Position numbers and translations under genes: made by a program
NCBI RefSeq assembly: GCF_034479555.1
Contig: NZ_CP140151.1
Location: 868,001-932,000 of the forward strand
DNA: 64,000 nucleotides
Origin: Chromohalobacter canadensis
GTDB lineage: Bacteria > Pseudomonadota > Gammaproteobacteria > Pseudomonadales > Halomonadaceae
Direction: 5' to 3'
In this document: in pieces, positions 9,441 through 19,190 of the stretch
Layout of the letters: the number at the start of each line of letters is the position of its first letter
How positions within the stretch are numbered: position 1 is the first letter of the stretch
The notes under the pieces: generated by a model
The model's database searches: none
Told to the model about the DNA's origin: nothing
The model's input: only the letters and a program-made list of their open reading frames with translations

Positions 9441-9585
9441 CTCTAGACTAGCAAGTCTGAAAAGAATGAAAAATTCTAAAACGCGATCCTCATATTCTTT
9501 AAAGGACTAAAACACCCAGCCGCTCGCCTAGGCCATCGTTCGCCTGCGAACCGCCTAGCCTTCATGGTGTCAGCTCTCTAGACTA
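9441..9585. promoter_or_regulatory. Divergent promoter region with an 11-bp repeat
   Basis: The 226-bp gap between cysJ and the dienelactone hydrolase gene contains CTCTAGACTAG twice (9441-9451 and 9575-9585), one copy near each gene start, with an AT-rich stretch between. The repeats may be -10 regions of the two divergent promoters or a shared operator. This is positional inference only. Confidence 0.3.
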
Positions 9586-9625
9586 GGCCCATATCTTGAA
9601 CGCTTCATCCATCCAAGGAGACACC

Positions 9626-10336
9626 ATGAGCGATGCCGCCGTCACCCCCCAGTGGATCGATATCACGTCCCACGACGGTCAGACCTTCAAGGGCTATCTA
9701 GCCCTACCACCTGCCGGCAAGGGCCCCGGTATCGTGCTGATTCAGGAGATCTTCGGCGTCAATGCCCACATCCGCAGCGTTGCCGAACAATACGCCCAGG
9801 ACGGCTATGTAGTGCTCGCGCCGGATGTCTTCTGGCGTCAGGAGCCGGGCGTGGAGCTCACCTATGAAGGCGCCGACATGGACAAGGCCTTCAAGCTCGT
9901 CGGCGACATCGACTTCACGGTGGCCGTCAAGGATCTCGCCAGCACGACCCAGGCATTGCGCCAGCGAGCCGAATGCGAAGGCGACGTCACCGCCATCGGC
10001 TACTGCATGGGCGGCATCCTTGCCTATCTGGCGGCCATCGAGGCCGGCGTCGATCGTGCGGCGAGCTTCTACCCCGGCGGCATCCACAAGCATCTGGACA
10101 AGGCATCGCGTCTCGACGTACCGGTGCAGTTCCATTTCGCTGGCAACGACGGGCATATCCCCGCCGAGACCGTCGACCAAGTCCGCACCACCTTCGCCGA
10201 CCGCGACGACGTCACAATCAACGTCTACGACGGTGCCGATCACGGTTTCAACTGCTGGGCACGTAGCGCCTACCACCGTCACGCGGCTGCGCTTTCCCAT
10301 GGTCGCACCCTGGTCTTCCTCGAAGGCCAGGACTGA
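9626..10336 (+). CDS. Dienelactone hydrolase family protein
   Basis: This 236-residue alpha/beta hydrolase has the dienelactone hydrolase Cys-Asp-His triad in place: C127 in IGYCMGG, D175 in FAGNDGHIP and H206 in DGADHGFNC; E41 in QEIFGVN matches the glutamate that positions the cysteine in this family. The start is chosen at MSDAAVTP, behind AAGGAG. No aromatic degradation genes surround it, so its physiological substrate cannot be told; the family also includes detoxifying carboxylesterases. It is followed by a strong hairpin. Confidence 0.88.
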   Translation: MSDAAVTPQWIDITSHDGQTFKGYLALPPAGKGPGIVLIQEIFGVNAHIRSVAEQYAQDGYVVLAPDVFWRQEPGVELTYEGADMDKAFKLVGDIDFTVAVKDLASTTQALRQRAECEGDVTAIGYCMGGILAYLAAIEAGVDRAASFYPGGIHKHLDKASRLDVPVQFHFAGNDGHIPAETVDQVRTTFADRDDVTINVYDGADHGFNCWARSAYHRHAAALSHGRTLVFLEGQD

Positions 10337-10357
10337 CCTCGGCGAGGCCCACGATCC

Positions 10358-10385
10358 CGAGAAACCCTCGCCTGAGGGTTTCTCG
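10358..10385. terminator. Hairpin after the dienelactone hydrolase gene
   Basis: CGAGAAACCCTC (10358-10369) and GAGGGTTTCTCG (10374-10385) form a perfect 12-bp stem with a 4-nt loop. There is no clear T-tract after it. Confidence 0.65.
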
Positions 10386-10428
10386 TCACCAACGAACGGA
10401 CGCCCCGGCGTTTTCCATGGAGTCCCGC

Positions 10429-11112
10429 ATGTCATATCGCCTCTTTATCGCCAATAAGAACTACTCGTCCTGGTCCATGCGCGCATGGGTGGCACTCAAA
10501 GCGCTCGATATCCCCTTTGAAGAGGTACTGACACCATTCGAGGGCGCCGGCCTTCAAACGGCTTTTACATCGTTCTCGCCCACCGCCAAGGTGCCGTGCC
10601 TGCATGAGGGCGACAACGTGGTCTGGGACTCGTTGGCGATCATCGAGTATGTCGCCGAAGCCCACCCGGACCTCTGGCCTCAGTCACGAGCTGCTCGGGC
10701 CTGGGCACGTTGCGCTACCGCCGAAATGCATTCCGGCTTCCCGGCCTTACGTGACGAATGCTCCATGAACTGCTCGTTGCGGATTGAACTGGGCACGCCG
10801 AGCGAAGGGCTTCAACGGGACCTGAATCGGCTCGAGACCCTGTGGTGCGAAGGCTTGAAACGCTTCGGCGGCCCGTGGCTGGCGGGCGAACGTTTTACGG
10901 CCGTCGATGCTTTCTTCGCTCCGGTAGCAGTGCGCATTCACGGCTATGACCTGCCGCTCGGAGAAACAGCGCTAGCCTATGTGCAACGCCTACTCGAGCA
11001 CCCCAGCGTCGCTGACTGGATATCTCAGGGCATCGCCGAGCCCTGGGTCGACGAGCCCCATGAGCAGGACTGCCTACGCGGCCGGCGCGTCCTTGCAGAT
11101 CGCCGCGCATAA
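10429..11112 (+). CDS. Glutathione S-transferase family protein
   Basis: The 227-residue protein begins with a thioredoxin-fold GST N-domain (YRLFIANKNYSSWSMRAWVAL), whose Ser-Ser-Trp-Ser region takes the usual catalytic place, then the VPCLHEGD and ESLAIIEYVAE-like segment (here WDSLAIIEYVAE), and a helical C-domain. It resembles the YfcF-like branch. The start at 10429 follows GGAG by 6 nt; an ATG four codons upstream overlaps that Shine-Dalgarno. It sits alone between two longer gaps. Confidence 0.85.
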   Translation: MSYRLFIANKNYSSWSMRAWVALKALDIPFEEVLTPFEGAGLQTAFTSFSPTAKVPCLHEGDNVVWDSLAIIEYVAEAHPDLWPQSRAARAWARCATAEMHSGFPALRDECSMNCSLRIELGTPSEGLQRDLNRLETLWCEGLKRFGGPWLAGERFTAVDAFFAPVAVRIHGYDLPLGETALAYVQRLLEHPSVADWISQGIAEPWVDEPHEQDCLRGRRVLADRRA

Positions 11113-11394
11113 TCACCACGCTCCCGCACCGCTCACCGAGCGGTGCGCTCTTCCACCGCAGATCGATGATCGACGAACACCTTGTTTCATCATATAGAAC
11201 GCCTGTGTCACCGCCACCGCCCCGGACACGCCTGCTTCGCCACTTCCCATCTCAAAATATTAATTTAAAAACAACAAGTTAATAAATTACGAACCACCCC
11301 GAACATTACCTCGTAGGACACGAGGTCAATGAAGACATGCCCGCTCGGCACGGCGCCGCGAACCGGAACACGGCCGGCAACCTCATGAGATGGC

Positions 11395-11419
11395 TTCTCA
11401 TTTACATTTGTTCTCGTTT
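11395..11419. promoter_or_regulatory. Possible Fur box in the 383-bp leader of the iron-uptake operon
   Basis: The gap 11113-11495 has no convincing gene. It holds a very AT-rich patch (about 11250-11300) and, closer to the operon, TTCTCATTTACATTTGTTCT, whose reverse complement contains AAATGAGAA hexamer-like units reminiscent of a Fur box. The match is partial; the case rests mainly on the iron-siderophore transport genes that follow. Confidence 0.3.
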
Positions 11420-11495
11420 ACTATTCCACGCATTCGAGCACAGGACACCTGCATCCGGTATCGGTCTGCACGGTATTCACCATCAGGAGCCCCTC

Positions 11496-12413
11496 ATGAC
11501 ATCGCTACGACGCCTTTGCATGGCGGCGGCCGGCATCGCCGCGCTATCCGCGACACTCCCGACCTACGCCAAGTCCCTGGAGACCGCGTTCGGAACGGTG
11601 GAGGTCGATGACGATCCCACGCGTGTCGTCACGCTTTATACCAACGCGTTGGATACCGCACTGACGGCGGGCGTGACCCCATTGGGAGCGGTCGCTACCC
11701 GCGGCGGCGATGGTGTGGCACGTTACCTCACCGAGAAGGCCGGGGACATCGATATCGTCGGCACGCCGCGCGAGACCAACATCGAAGCCGTGGCGGCGCT
11801 TACGCCGGATGTCATCCTGGCCTCTCCGCAACTCCCCGAGGCCCAGTACGAACTGCTATCGCGCATCGCGCCGACCGTGGTGCCGGATGTCGAGCCCTAC
11901 CAAATGGATAGCTGGGAGAATGAGGCACGGATCTATGGCGAGGCACTCGGGCGCAGTGACGCCATCGATGACGCCATCGCCGAGGTCAATGCCAAGGCCG
12001 AGACGTTGAGCGAACGTCAGAACGGCTCTCCGAGCGCCAGCTTGATTCGCTGGATGCCGCAAGGCGCGCTCGTGATGGCGCCGCAAATCTTCTCCAACAC
12101 ACTACTCAGCAAAAGCGGTTTTGCGGTCGACGACGGCGGTACTGTCAAAGGGGGACGCCCACACAGCGATCCGCTAAGTCTCGAAAACCTCTCACGGATC
12201 GATAACGATTGGTTGTTCCTGGCCACGCTGAACGCCGAAGGTGACGAGGCTTACGCAGCGGCCAAGCAATCGCCGGCCTTCGAGCGTCTCGATGTCGTCC
12301 AGCGCGATCAGGTAGTCACCGTCGATGGCCAGTTGTGGACCAGTGCTACCGGGCCGATGGCGGCAACGGCAATCCTCGATGACCTCGCCTCCGCCATGGA
12401 TGCGGCCCAATGA
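11496..12413 (+). CDS. Fe3+-siderophore ABC transporter, periplasmic binding protein
   Basis: This 305-residue FecB/FhuD-type binding protein has an N-terminal Sec signal (about residues 1-26, ending near PTYAKS). The 'DDDPTRVVTLYTNALD' and 'ETNIEAVAALTPDVILAS' segments are typical of the helical-backbone siderophore-binding fold. The start ATG is 6 nt after AGGAG. It is the first gene of a four-gene importer (binding protein, two FecCD permeases, ATPase). The cargo siderophore is not predictable from the sequence, and no biosynthesis gene or TonB receptor is in the window. Confidence 0.9.
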   Translation: MTSLRRLCMAAAGIAALSATLPTYAKSLETAFGTVEVDDDPTRVVTLYTNALDTALTAGVTPLGAVATRGGDGVARYLTEKAGDIDIVGTPRETNIEAVAALTPDVILASPQLPEAQYELLSRIAPTVVPDVEPYQMDSWENEARIYGEALGRSDAIDDAIAEVNAKAETLSERQNGSPSASLIRWMPQGALVMAPQIFSNTLLSKSGFAVDDGGTVKGGRPHSDPLSLENLSRIDNDWLFLATLNAEGDEAYAAAKQSPAFERLDVVQRDQVVTVDGQLWTSATGPMAATAILDDLASAMDAAQ

Positions 12414-12457
12414 TTGCGTCCACGGATGCCTAAGCACTGGATAATGACGATGCCCCC

Positions 12458-13498
12458 ATGCGTGTCCTGACTCATTGCCTGTCATTCGGCAAGCCACGCT
12501 CATTGATCGGCCTGTGGCTTGGCTTGAGCGGACTGCTCATCGCCATTGCACTGTTGAGCTTGCTGTACGGGGCCGGTGATGTCGGCCCTGCACGCGCCTG
12601 GCAGGCACTGCAGGACTTGGGCGCCGCCGCTTCATACGATAGCGAGGCTCGTTTCGTGATCGCCGAGCTACGCGCCCCCCGGCTGTGGATCGGCCTGGTG
12701 GTGGGCGCCGCACTGGGTATCGCGGGCGCGTTACTGCAGGCCGTGACGCGCAACCCGCTGGCAGAACCTGGGCTGCTGGGCGTCAGCGCAGGGGCTGCCT
12801 TCGCCGTGACGTTGGCGATCCTGTGGGGCGCTGATACCGCCACACTACGCGTCTCGGTCGCCCAACTCGGCGCCCTGGGCGGTTGCCTCTGCGTACTTGC
12901 CGCCGCGCGCCTGCAAGGCATCGGCAACGACCCTGTCCGCCTCATCCTGGCCGGGGCCATTCTGTCGGGTCTTTTGCATTCGCTGTCGTCGCTGATCCTG
13001 CTCTACGATCAATACACGGCGGACGAAATCCGCTTCTGGGTGGTGGGCAGCCTCGCTGGCCGCCAACTCGACGACCTGGCGCCACTATTCCCCAGCCTGG
13101 GAGTGGCCGCATTACTGACCATCCTCCTCGCGCGCCCACTGGCAGCACTGGCGCTCGGTGAGCACGTCGCCATCGGGCTCGGGCATCACCCTCGCGTCGT
13201 GCGTCTGCTGGTAATCGTGGTCGTCGCCCTACTGGTGGGTGGTGCCACCGCCGCGGCCGGCCCGATCGCCTTCGTAGGGCTGGTAGTCCCCTTCGCCGCA
13301 CGCGCACTGGCCGGCCCCGACATTCGGCGCACGCTATGGTTATGCCTGCCGTTGGGCCCTATCGTCGTCGTCAGCGCGGATATCGTCTCGCGGCTCGTGG
13401 TGCCGCCTTCCGAACTCCCGCTGGGCGTGCTCACGGCGCTGATCGGTGCTCCGGTACTGATCGGCGTGGTACGTGGCCGCCGGCTGCCGACGTTCTAG
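12458..13498 (+). CDS. FecCD-family iron-siderophore permease (first)
   Basis: This 346-residue integral membrane protein has the FecCD/BtuC fold. It has multiple hydrophobic segments plus the family motifs 'ELRAPRLWIGLVVGAALGIA', 'LLQAVTRNPLAEPGLLGVSAGA' and, near the C-terminus, GPIAFVGLVVPFAAR. It lies 44 bp behind the binding-protein gene, and a second permease gene follows within ~50 bp, so the importer probably uses a heterodimeric channel. Confidence 0.92.
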   Translation: MRVLTHCLSFGKPRSLIGLWLGLSGLLIAIALLSLLYGAGDVGPARAWQALQDLGAAASYDSEARFVIAELRAPRLWIGLVVGAALGIAGALLQAVTRNPLAEPGLLGVSAGAAFAVTLAILWGADTATLRVSVAQLGALGGCLCVLAAARLQGIGNDPVRLILAGAILSGLLHSLSSLILLYDQYTADEIRFWVVGSLAGRQLDDLAPLFPSLGVAALLTILLARPLAALALGEHVAIGLGHHPRVVRLLVIVVVALLVGGATAAAGPIAFVGLVVPFAARALAGPDIRRTLWLCLPLGPIVVVSADIVSRLVVPPSELPLGVLTALIGAPVLIGVVRGRRLPTF

Positions 13499-13547
13499 GC
13501 CGTTTATGCCCGACTCTGTATCCACGACATCTTCCATGGGACACGCC

Positions 13548-14630
13548 ATGACGTCCCCCGTTGATACCCCGAACGCAGTGCGCCAGGACAAGTACTACCT
13601 CGCGTTGCCGCTGGGCCAGCGCGCCCCGCTGCGCGTGATCGTCGACAAGCGCAACCTGCTCGCCAACCTGCTGCTGTCGGGACTCCTGATACTGCTGGCA
13701 GGCGTCGCGCTGAATACCGGCAGCGCCGCATCGCTGTCACTGCCGGCGACACTGCGCGCCTTGCTAGGCGACGGCAGCCCCCTCGACACCTTCGTGATTC
13801 AAGAATTGCGCTTGCCTCGCATCGTTGCAGGTGTCGTCACCGGTGGCGCCTTTGCCCTGGCCGGCTGCCTGATGCAGACCGTGGCGCGCAACCGCCTGGC
13901 CACACCGGGTATCGTCGGCCTCGATAATGGCGCCACTGCCTTCGCCGTGGCCTCCGTGGTAGGCACCGGCATCAGCCTGGCGCCACCGGCCATGGCCCTG
14001 ACCGGCGCCGCCGTCGCCGCGGCACTCACCTTCGGTTTGACGGGCCGCATCGGCGTGCGCGGATATCGCTTTCTGGTCGCCGGCATCGGCGTAGGTGCCG
14101 TCTTTGGCGCCATCACCCAACTCATGCTGACGCGGGTCTCCATCGATGCCGCCAACGCCGCCTATCCGTGGACGGTGGGCAGCCTCAATGCCCGCCCCGA
14201 TCACGCGGTGCTGAGCCTGTCGCTGGCCCTGCTACCCGCGTTGCTGGCTGGCATATGGCTGACCCGCTCGCTCACCGTATTGCGGCTTTCCGACGCCGTC
14301 GCCATCAGTTTGGGCATCGCGGCGGGACGCTGTCGGATGGCCGCCCTGAGCGTCGCGGTGATTCTCACCGGGCTTGCTGTGGCAGTGGCGGGACCGGTGG
14401 GAATGGTGGCGTTGATCGGCCCGGAGTTTGCGCGTCAGCTCAGCGCCAAGAACACGGTACCCGTGGTCGGAGCGACCCTCGCCGGGGCGGTGGTCATGGT
14501 CGCCGCCGACCTGCTTGGGCGCGTGCTGCTCGCCCCCATCGAGATCCCGGTGGGGATCGTCACCGCCTTGATCGGTAGCCCACTTCTGCTGTGGATACTC
14601 TTGAACCCCAACGCCAGGACCGCGCCATGA
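13548..14630 (+). CDS. FecCD-family iron-siderophore permease (second)
   Basis: This is the second BtuC-fold permease of about 360 residues, with '[20 protein letters not shown]', '[20 protein letters not shown]' and [15 protein letters not shown]. Several in-frame starts exist (13506, 13536, 13548). I prefer 13548 (MTSPVDTP) because GGGA lies just upstream, but this is uncertain. The stop codon overlaps the start of the ATPase gene as ATGA, which indicates translational coupling. Confidence 0.9.
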   Translation: MTSPVDTPNAVRQDKYYLALPLGQRAPLRVIVDKRNLLANLLLSGLLILLAGVALNTGSAASLSLPATLRALLGDGSPLDTFVIQELRLPRIVAGVVTGGAFALAGCLMQTVARNRLATPGIVGLDNGATAFAVASVVGTGISLAPPAMALTGAAVAAALTFGLTGRIGVRGYRFLVAGIGVGAVFGAITQLMLTRVSIDAANAAYPWTVGSLNARPDHAVLSLSLALLPALLAGIWLTRSLTVLRLSDAVAISLGIAAGRCRMAALSVAVILTGLAVAVAGPVGMVALIGPEFARQLSAKNTVPVVGATLAGAVVMVAADLLGRVLLAPIEIPVGIVTALIGSPLLLWILLNPNARTAP

Positions 14631-15499
14631 AACACGATGCCACCGCCTGCGAGCGTGATACTGCCAAGTCTGACACCGCACCGGATATGACGGCGCCGGA
14701 TATGGCGACCCAGGGCTTGTCGCTGGCGTACGGCTCGGTCGCGGTCATCGAGGACCTCGACCTGCAACTGCCCGCTGGCCAGGTGACGGCCATCGTTGGC
14801 CCCAATGGCTGCGGCAAGTCGACACTGCTGGCCGGGCTGTCGCGGCTGCTCAAACCCCGGGGCGGCACGGTGCTGCTCAACGGTGCGGATATCCGACACC
14901 TGCCGACCCGCCAACTGGCCAAGCGGCTGGCACTATTGCCGCAGCAGCCGCATGCCCCCGAGGCATTGACCGTCGCCGAACTGATACGCTTCGGTCGGCA
15001 CCCGCATCAGAGCTGGCTGCGCCAATGGTCCCCCGAGGACAAACGTGTCGTCGATGAAGCACTCGGTATGACAGGGCTCACGCCGCTTGCCCAGCGTCCC
15101 GTCGACGCGCTTTCCGGGGGCCAGCGTCAACGCGCGTGGATCGCCATGGCCATCGCCCAACAGACCACGACGCTGCTGCTCGACGAGCCCACCTCGGCGC
15201 TCGATCTTGGCCACCAGGTCGAAGTCTACGAGCTCATCCAATCACTCGCCGCCTCGGGCAAGACCATCGTCATGGTCATCCACGACCTGGTCAGCGCGTG
15301 TCGCTACGCCGACCACCTGATTGCCATGCACCAAGGCCATGTCATCGCCGAGGGGCTGCCCGGCGAGACGGTCACACCAGAACTGGTCAGGCGTCTTTAC
15401 GGTGTCGAGTGCTCGCTGATCACGGACCCCGCCACGGGCGCGCCGCTGCTCACCAACGTTCGCCGCACGCGTGACGCCCTCGACGGCAGTGCGACCTAG
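14627..15499 (+). CDS. ABC transporter ATP-binding protein, FecE/FhuC-like
   Basis: This 290-residue ATPase has Walker [10 protein letters not shown], signature [10 protein letters not shown], Walker [13 protein letters not shown] and the H-loop IHDL. It energises the siderophore importer encoded directly upstream. The start is the ATG inside the ATGA overlap with the permease stop, so a further upstream in-frame ATG (14591) is rejected. It has a ~35-residue N-terminal extension rich in Asp/Thr, with a partly duplicated 'TAPDM' unit, before the ABC core. Confidence 0.92.
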   Translation: MKHDATACERDTAKSDTAPDMTAPDMATQGLSLAYGSVAVIEDLDLQLPAGQVTAIVGPNGCGKSTLLAGLSRLLKPRGGTVLLNGADIRHLPTRQLAKRLALLPQQPHAPEALTVAELIRFGRHPHQSWLRQWSPEDKRVVDEALGMTGLTPLAQRPVDALSGGQRQRAWIAMAIAQQTTTLLLDEPTSALDLGHQVEVYELIQSLAASGKTIVMVIHDLVSACRYADHLIAMHQGHVIAEGLPGETVTPELVRRLYGVECSLITDPATGAPLLTNVRRTRDALDGSAT

Positions 15500-15609
15500 C
15501 GGGCCGGTCGCCCTATCCCTGAAGCACGTCTCTGGCTACCATCACGCCATATCCGGCAGCGGGCGACAGGCCCGGTGCCATGTTTTTCGCCGTCAGCAAG
15601 GAAAACGCC

Positions 15610-16230
15610 ATGCGTGATACGTTTCACTTCTACGAGCCACGCCAAGGACACGAGCTGCCTCACGATCCCTTCAATGCCATCGTCGGACCGCGACCCATCG
15701 GCTGGGTTTCCTCCCAAGATCGCGACGGCCACTTGAACCTGGCGCCCTATAGCTTCTTCAACGCCTTCAATTACACCCCACCGATCGTGGGATTCTCCAG
15801 CATCGGCTACAAGGACAGCGTGCGTAACATCGAGGCTACGGGCGAGTTCTGCTGGCACCTCGCGACCCGAGCACTCGCCGAGCAGATGAACGCCAGTTGC
15901 GCGGCCGTGGCACCCGAGGTCGACGAATTCGAGCTGGCCGGCCTGACGCCACGTTCCTCCCAGGTCGTCGGCGTTCCGCATGTCGCCGAGGCGCGCGTCA
16001 CCTTCGAGTGCCGACTGAGCCAGGTGGTCCGACTGCAAGCTGCCGATGGGACATCGCTCGACACCTGGCTGGTGCTCGGCGAAGTCGTCGGCGTGCATAT
16101 CGACAAGCAGCTGCTTCACGAGGGCGTCTACCAAACCGCCGCAGCCCATCCCATCCTGCGTGGCGGCGGCCCCGCCGATTACTTCGAGATCAGCGCCGAG
16201 CAGAACTTCAAGATGGCTCGCCCGAAATAA
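15610..16230 (+). CDS. Flavin reductase-like (FMN-binding split barrel) protein
   Basis: The 206-residue protein belongs to the DIM6/NTAB flavin-reductase-like family (PF01613), with 'FNAIVGPRPIGWVSSQDRDG' and 'NLAPYSFFNAFNYTPPIVGF', the usual FMN contact region. The start ATG follows AAGGAA. It lies on the same strand ~110 bp behind the siderophore importer. A role in flavin-dependent ferric reduction is possible from that position but unproven; the family also includes oxygenase partners of unknown substrate. Confidence 0.82.
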   Translation: MRDTFHFYEPRQGHELPHDPFNAIVGPRPIGWVSSQDRDGHLNLAPYSFFNAFNYTPPIVGFSSIGYKDSVRNIEATGEFCWHLATRALAEQMNASCAAVAPEVDEFELAGLTPRSSQVVGVPHVAEARVTFECRLSQVVRLQAADGTSLDTWLVLGEVVGVHIDKQLLHEGVYQTAAAHPILRGGGPADYFEISAEQNFKMARPK

Positions 16231-16395
16231 CGACACCCTCGGCACCGGCGCTTGAATGCGAGCATGTGTCGACGCCCGTGTTGTCCCATACTTGTTGTTC
16301 CATACTGTCAGCGCCCCCGGCATTGCATGAGCGACGCAAAGGGGCGCAGATGGCAACCTTCCCGAAACGACCGTTAACCATGAAGGAGGCAGAAC

Positions 16396-16662
16396 ATGGC
16401 AGGCGGATGGTCGAAAGACGGCGCCGTCCAGGAGCAGATCGACAGCACCATCGAGGACGCCCTGGAACGCGCGCGTAGCGAGCTACCCAGCGGGGAAAGC
16501 CTCGGATACTGCGAAGAATGTGGCGACCTGATTCCACAGGCACGACGTGAAGCGATAAAGGGCGTGCGGTTGTGCATCGCATGTCAGAGCGAGCGCGACA
16601 AGCAGCGCACCACAGTCAGTGGATACAATCGACGCGGCAGCAAGGACAGCCAGTTGCGCTAG
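16396..16662 (+). CDS. DksA/TraR-type C4 zinc-finger protein, YbiI-like
   Basis: This 88-residue protein has an N-terminal helical segment and a C4 zinc finger made by C39, C42, C60 and C63 (YCEECG...LCIACQ), as in the short YbiI members of the DksA/TraR family. These lack the long coiled-coil of DksA, so a direct RNA polymerase secondary-channel role is unsure. It has a clear Shine-Dalgarno (AAGGAGG) and stands alone between two gaps. Confidence 0.85.
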   Translation: MAGGWSKDGAVQEQIDSTIEDALERARSELPSGESLGYCEECGDLIPQARREAIKGVRLCIACQSERDKQRTTVSGYNRRGSKDSQLR

Positions 16663-16946
16663 CCCCTTGTCTGACGCCCCCTTCTTGCACGTCTGAACCT
16701 ACCTGTGTGACGTCGAGCGGGGCGTGATATGCCACGTCTTGTTCGGGCGCTCAGCCGTTGCGGTCACACCGCTTTTCCTCCCCTTTGCCGATCACATTTC
16801 TCCTGCTTCCATCCGTTCAAACGGTGTCTTCCTCGCCGATCCAGGGCTGGCTGCAGCATGTACGAGTCCACTCTCCTCTCGACCTGTATCCCGGACTCCT
16901 CCAGGGAAGACTATCGTCGACCATGGCTTCACAAATCCATTTGAAG

Positions 16947-16962
16947 ATTGTATAAAATATAA
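16947..16962 (+). promoter_or_regulatory. Operator-like 16-mer upstream of the hydroxyproline epimerase
   Basis: ATTGTATAAAATATAA lies 30 bp before the epimerase start, at the end of a 329-bp gene-free stretch (16663-16991) in which I otherwise see nothing. The identical 16-mer occurs in reverse orientation at 20105-20120 before the oxidase gene, and a related sequence precedes the GntR gene. It fits the TTGTATAC-type sites of FCD-class GntR regulators. Confidence 0.6.
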
Positions 16963-16991
16963 AACCTAACAAGATCGATTGAAGGTGCCTT

Positions 16992-17927
16992 ATGAAACGC
17001 ATTCACGTCATCGACTCCCACACGGCGGGAGAGCCGACACGACTGGTCATGGAAGGCATACCGGCGCTTTCGGGTCGCACCATCGCCGAGAAATGCGATG
17101 ACTTCCGCGACAATCACGATGCATGGCGACGGGCCATCATGCTGGAACCGCGTGGGCACGACGTGCTCGTCGGTGCGCTGTACTGTGCGCCCGAGTCCCA
17201 CGATGCCAGTTGCGGGGCCATTTTCTTCAACAACAGCGGGTATCTCGGCATGTGCGGCCACGGCACCATCGGGCTGGTGGCATCACTCCATCATCTGGGG
17301 CAGATGACGCCGGGCTGCCACAAGATCGATACGCCGGCGGGCCCCATCAAAGCCATGCTTCACGACGACGGCGCCGTGACCGTGCGCAATGTCCTCTCCT
17401 ACCGTCATCGCCGCCAGGCCCCCGTCGAGGTGCCGGGATACGGCACCGTACACGGCGACATCGCCTGGGGCGGCAACTGGTTCTTTCTGGTCAGCGATCA
17501 CGGCATGACCATCGAACTTGGCAATGTCGAGGCTCTCACCGACTACACCTGGGCCATTCGTCAGGCACTGGAGGCCCAGTCGATCACCGGGGAAAACGGC
17601 GGCGTCATCGACCACATCGAGCTCTTCTGTGACGACCGCGAGGCCGACAGCCGAAACTTCGTGCTGTGTCCCGGCAAGGCCTATGACCGCTCGCCCTGCG
17701 GCACCGGCACCAGCGCCAAGCTCGCTTGTCTCGCCGCCGATGGCAGGCTGGCACCGGGGCAGACCTGGACACAGGCAAGCATCTGCGGAAGCCGCTTCGA
17801 GGCCTCCTATGAGTGGGAGGGCGATTGCATTCGTCCTTCGATCAAGGGGCGTGCCCATCTCAGCGCCGACGCCACGTTGCTGATCGATGAGCAGGATCCC
17901 TTCGCCTGGGGGATCGCAGGCCAGTGA
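16992..17927 (+). CDS. 4-hydroxyproline 2-epimerase (proline racemase family)
   Basis: The 311-residue protein has both catalytic cysteines of the family, C88 in MCGHGTIG and C236 in [12 protein letters not shown]. The two-Cys pattern with these motifs fits hydroxyproline 2-epimerase, which interconverts trans-4-hydroxy-L-proline and cis-4-hydroxy-D-proline; a trans-3-hydroxyproline dehydratase would have Thr at the second site. It opens a block with a hydroxypyrroline-carboxylate deaminase, a GntR regulator and a D-amino acid oxidase, which together make the standard catabolic route. Confidence 0.9.
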   Translation: MKRIHVIDSHTAGEPTRLVMEGIPALSGRTIAEKCDDFRDNHDAWRRAIMLEPRGHDVLVGALYCAPESHDASCGAIFFNNSGYLGMCGHGTIGLVASLHHLGQMTPGCHKIDTPAGPIKAMLHDDGAVTVRNVLSYRHRRQAPVEVPGYGTVHGDIAWGGNWFFLVSDHGMTIELGNVEALTDYTWAIRQALEAQSITGENGGVIDHIELFCDDREADSRNFVLCPGKAYDRSPCGTGTSAKLACLAADGRLAPGQTWTQASICGSRFEASYEWEGDCIRPSIKGRAHLSADATLLIDEQDPFAWGIAGQ

Positions 17928-17987
17928 CGCCTGTCATTTCGACGACTCAGCGCCGGTCACCACGACCATGCCGCTGCGCTGAGCATC

Positions 17988-18000
17988 TTGCATGCAATAG
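17988..18000 (+). promoter_or_regulatory. Possible degenerate GntR site before the deaminase gene
   Basis: TTGCATGCAATAG contains a perfect 10-bp palindrome, TTGCATGCAA. It resembles the TTGTATACAA core of the other sites in this block and sits ~20 bp before the deaminase start. It is weaker than the other three. Confidence 0.3.
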
Positions 18001-18021
18001 ACCAACCTTCGAGGAACAACG

Positions 18022-18969
18022 ATGAACGATGCCATCTTTACCGGCTGCATTCCCGCACTGATGACGCCCTGCACCGCCGACCGCCAGCCAGATTTCGACG
18101 CTCTGGTCACCAAGGGCCGTGAACTGATCGAACTAGGAATGAGCGGCGTGGTGTACTGCGGCTCCATGGGCGACTGGCCACTGCTGAGCGAAGCACAACG
18201 TCAGGAAGGCGTCGCACGGCTGGTCGAGGCGGGCATCCCGACCATCGTCGGCACCGGTGCGGTCAACTCCAGGGAGGCCGTTTCCCATGCAGCGCATGCG
18301 GCCAAGGTCGGCGCTCATGGACTGATGGTCATTCCCCGCGTGCTGTCTCGCGGCACGTCCGCCACCGCGCAGAAGGCTCACTTCTCGGCCATTCTGGACG
18401 CTGCACCCAACCTGCCGGCCGTGATCTACAACAGTCCGCACTATGGCTTCGCCACCCGCGCCGACCTGTTCTTCGAATTGCGCGCCCAACACCCGAACTT
18501 GATCGGCTTCAAGGAGTTCGGCGGCGCCGATGACCTGCGTTACGCGGCGGAGCACATCACCTCACAGGATGATGACGTCACCCTGATGGTCGGTGTCGAC
18601 ACCACCGTCTACCACGGCTTCGTCAACTGCGGCGCAACGGGCGCCATCACCGGTATCGGAAACGCCTTGCCCCGTGAAGTATTGCATCTCGTCGCACTCA
18701 GCAAGAAAGCCGCCCAGGGGGACGTCGTCGCGCGCCGCCAGTCCAAGGAGCTCGAAGAAGCCCTCGGCGTGCTGTCCTCCTTCGACGAAGGCGCCGATTT
18801 GGTGCTTTATTACAAGCACCTGATGGTCCTCAACGGCGAAAAAGAGTACGCACTGCATTTCAACGAGACCGATGCACTCAGCGACGCCCAGCGACACTAT
18901 ATCGAAACCCAGTACGAGCTGTTCCGTACCTGGTACGCGAACTGGTCCGCCAGCCTGGGCAATACCTGA
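18022..18969 (+). CDS. Dihydrodipicolinate synthase-family enzyme, probable 1-pyrroline-4-hydroxy-2-carboxylate deaminase
   Basis: The 315-residue TIM-barrel aldolase of the DapA/NAL family has the Schiff-base lysine K164 (IGFKEFGG) and the tyrosine Y136 (AVIYNSPHYG). Within hydroxyproline pathways such members deaminate 1-pyrroline-4-hydroxy-2-carboxylate to 2-oxoglutarate semialdehyde. That role is inferred from the epimerase and oxidase neighbours. The final dehydrogenase of the route, 2-oxoglutarate semialdehyde dehydrogenase, is not in this window. Confidence 0.85.
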   Translation: MNDAIFTGCIPALMTPCTADRQPDFDALVTKGRELIELGMSGVVYCGSMGDWPLLSEAQRQEGVARLVEAGIPTIVGTGAVNSREAVSHAAHAAKVGAHGLMVIPRVLSRGTSATAQKAHFSAILDAAPNLPAVIYNSPHYGFATRADLFFELRAQHPNLIGFKEFGGADDLRYAAEHITSQDDDVTLMVGVDTTVYHGFVNCGATGAITGIGNALPREVLHLVALSKKAAQGDVVARRQSKELEEALGVLSSFDEGADLVLYYKHLMVLNGEKEYALHFNETDALSDAQRHYIETQYELFRTWYANWSASLGNT

Positions 18970-19146
18970 TGCAACGGCCAGTCTGACACGACACGCTGTC
19001 CAGCGGCACGCTGGCAGATTGCGCACTACCATACCGGGAGGTCCGTGACCTCCCGGCTCCCTTTCCTGGTGCCAGGGCCCGCTCCTTCTCGAAAGCATGG
19101 AGCGGTGTCGGTGCCGTCATGCCTCCACCTTGGACATTCACTTCAG

Positions 19147-19162
19147 TTTGTATACAGTATGC
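19147..19162 (+). promoter_or_regulatory. Operator-like site upstream of the GntR gene
   Basis: TTTGTATACAGTATGC matches the TTGTATA-AxTAT pattern of the sites at 16947 and 20105 and lies ~30 bp before the regulator's start, which fits autoregulation. Confidence 0.55.
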
Positions 19163-19190
19163 GAAATCCAATCTTCGGCAGAGGCCGGCC

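Noticed and set aside
16724..16969. Three overlapping short open frames on the + strand before the epimerase
   Set aside because: No family resemblance and no ribosome-binding site; the stretch ends in the promoter/operator of the epimerase gene.
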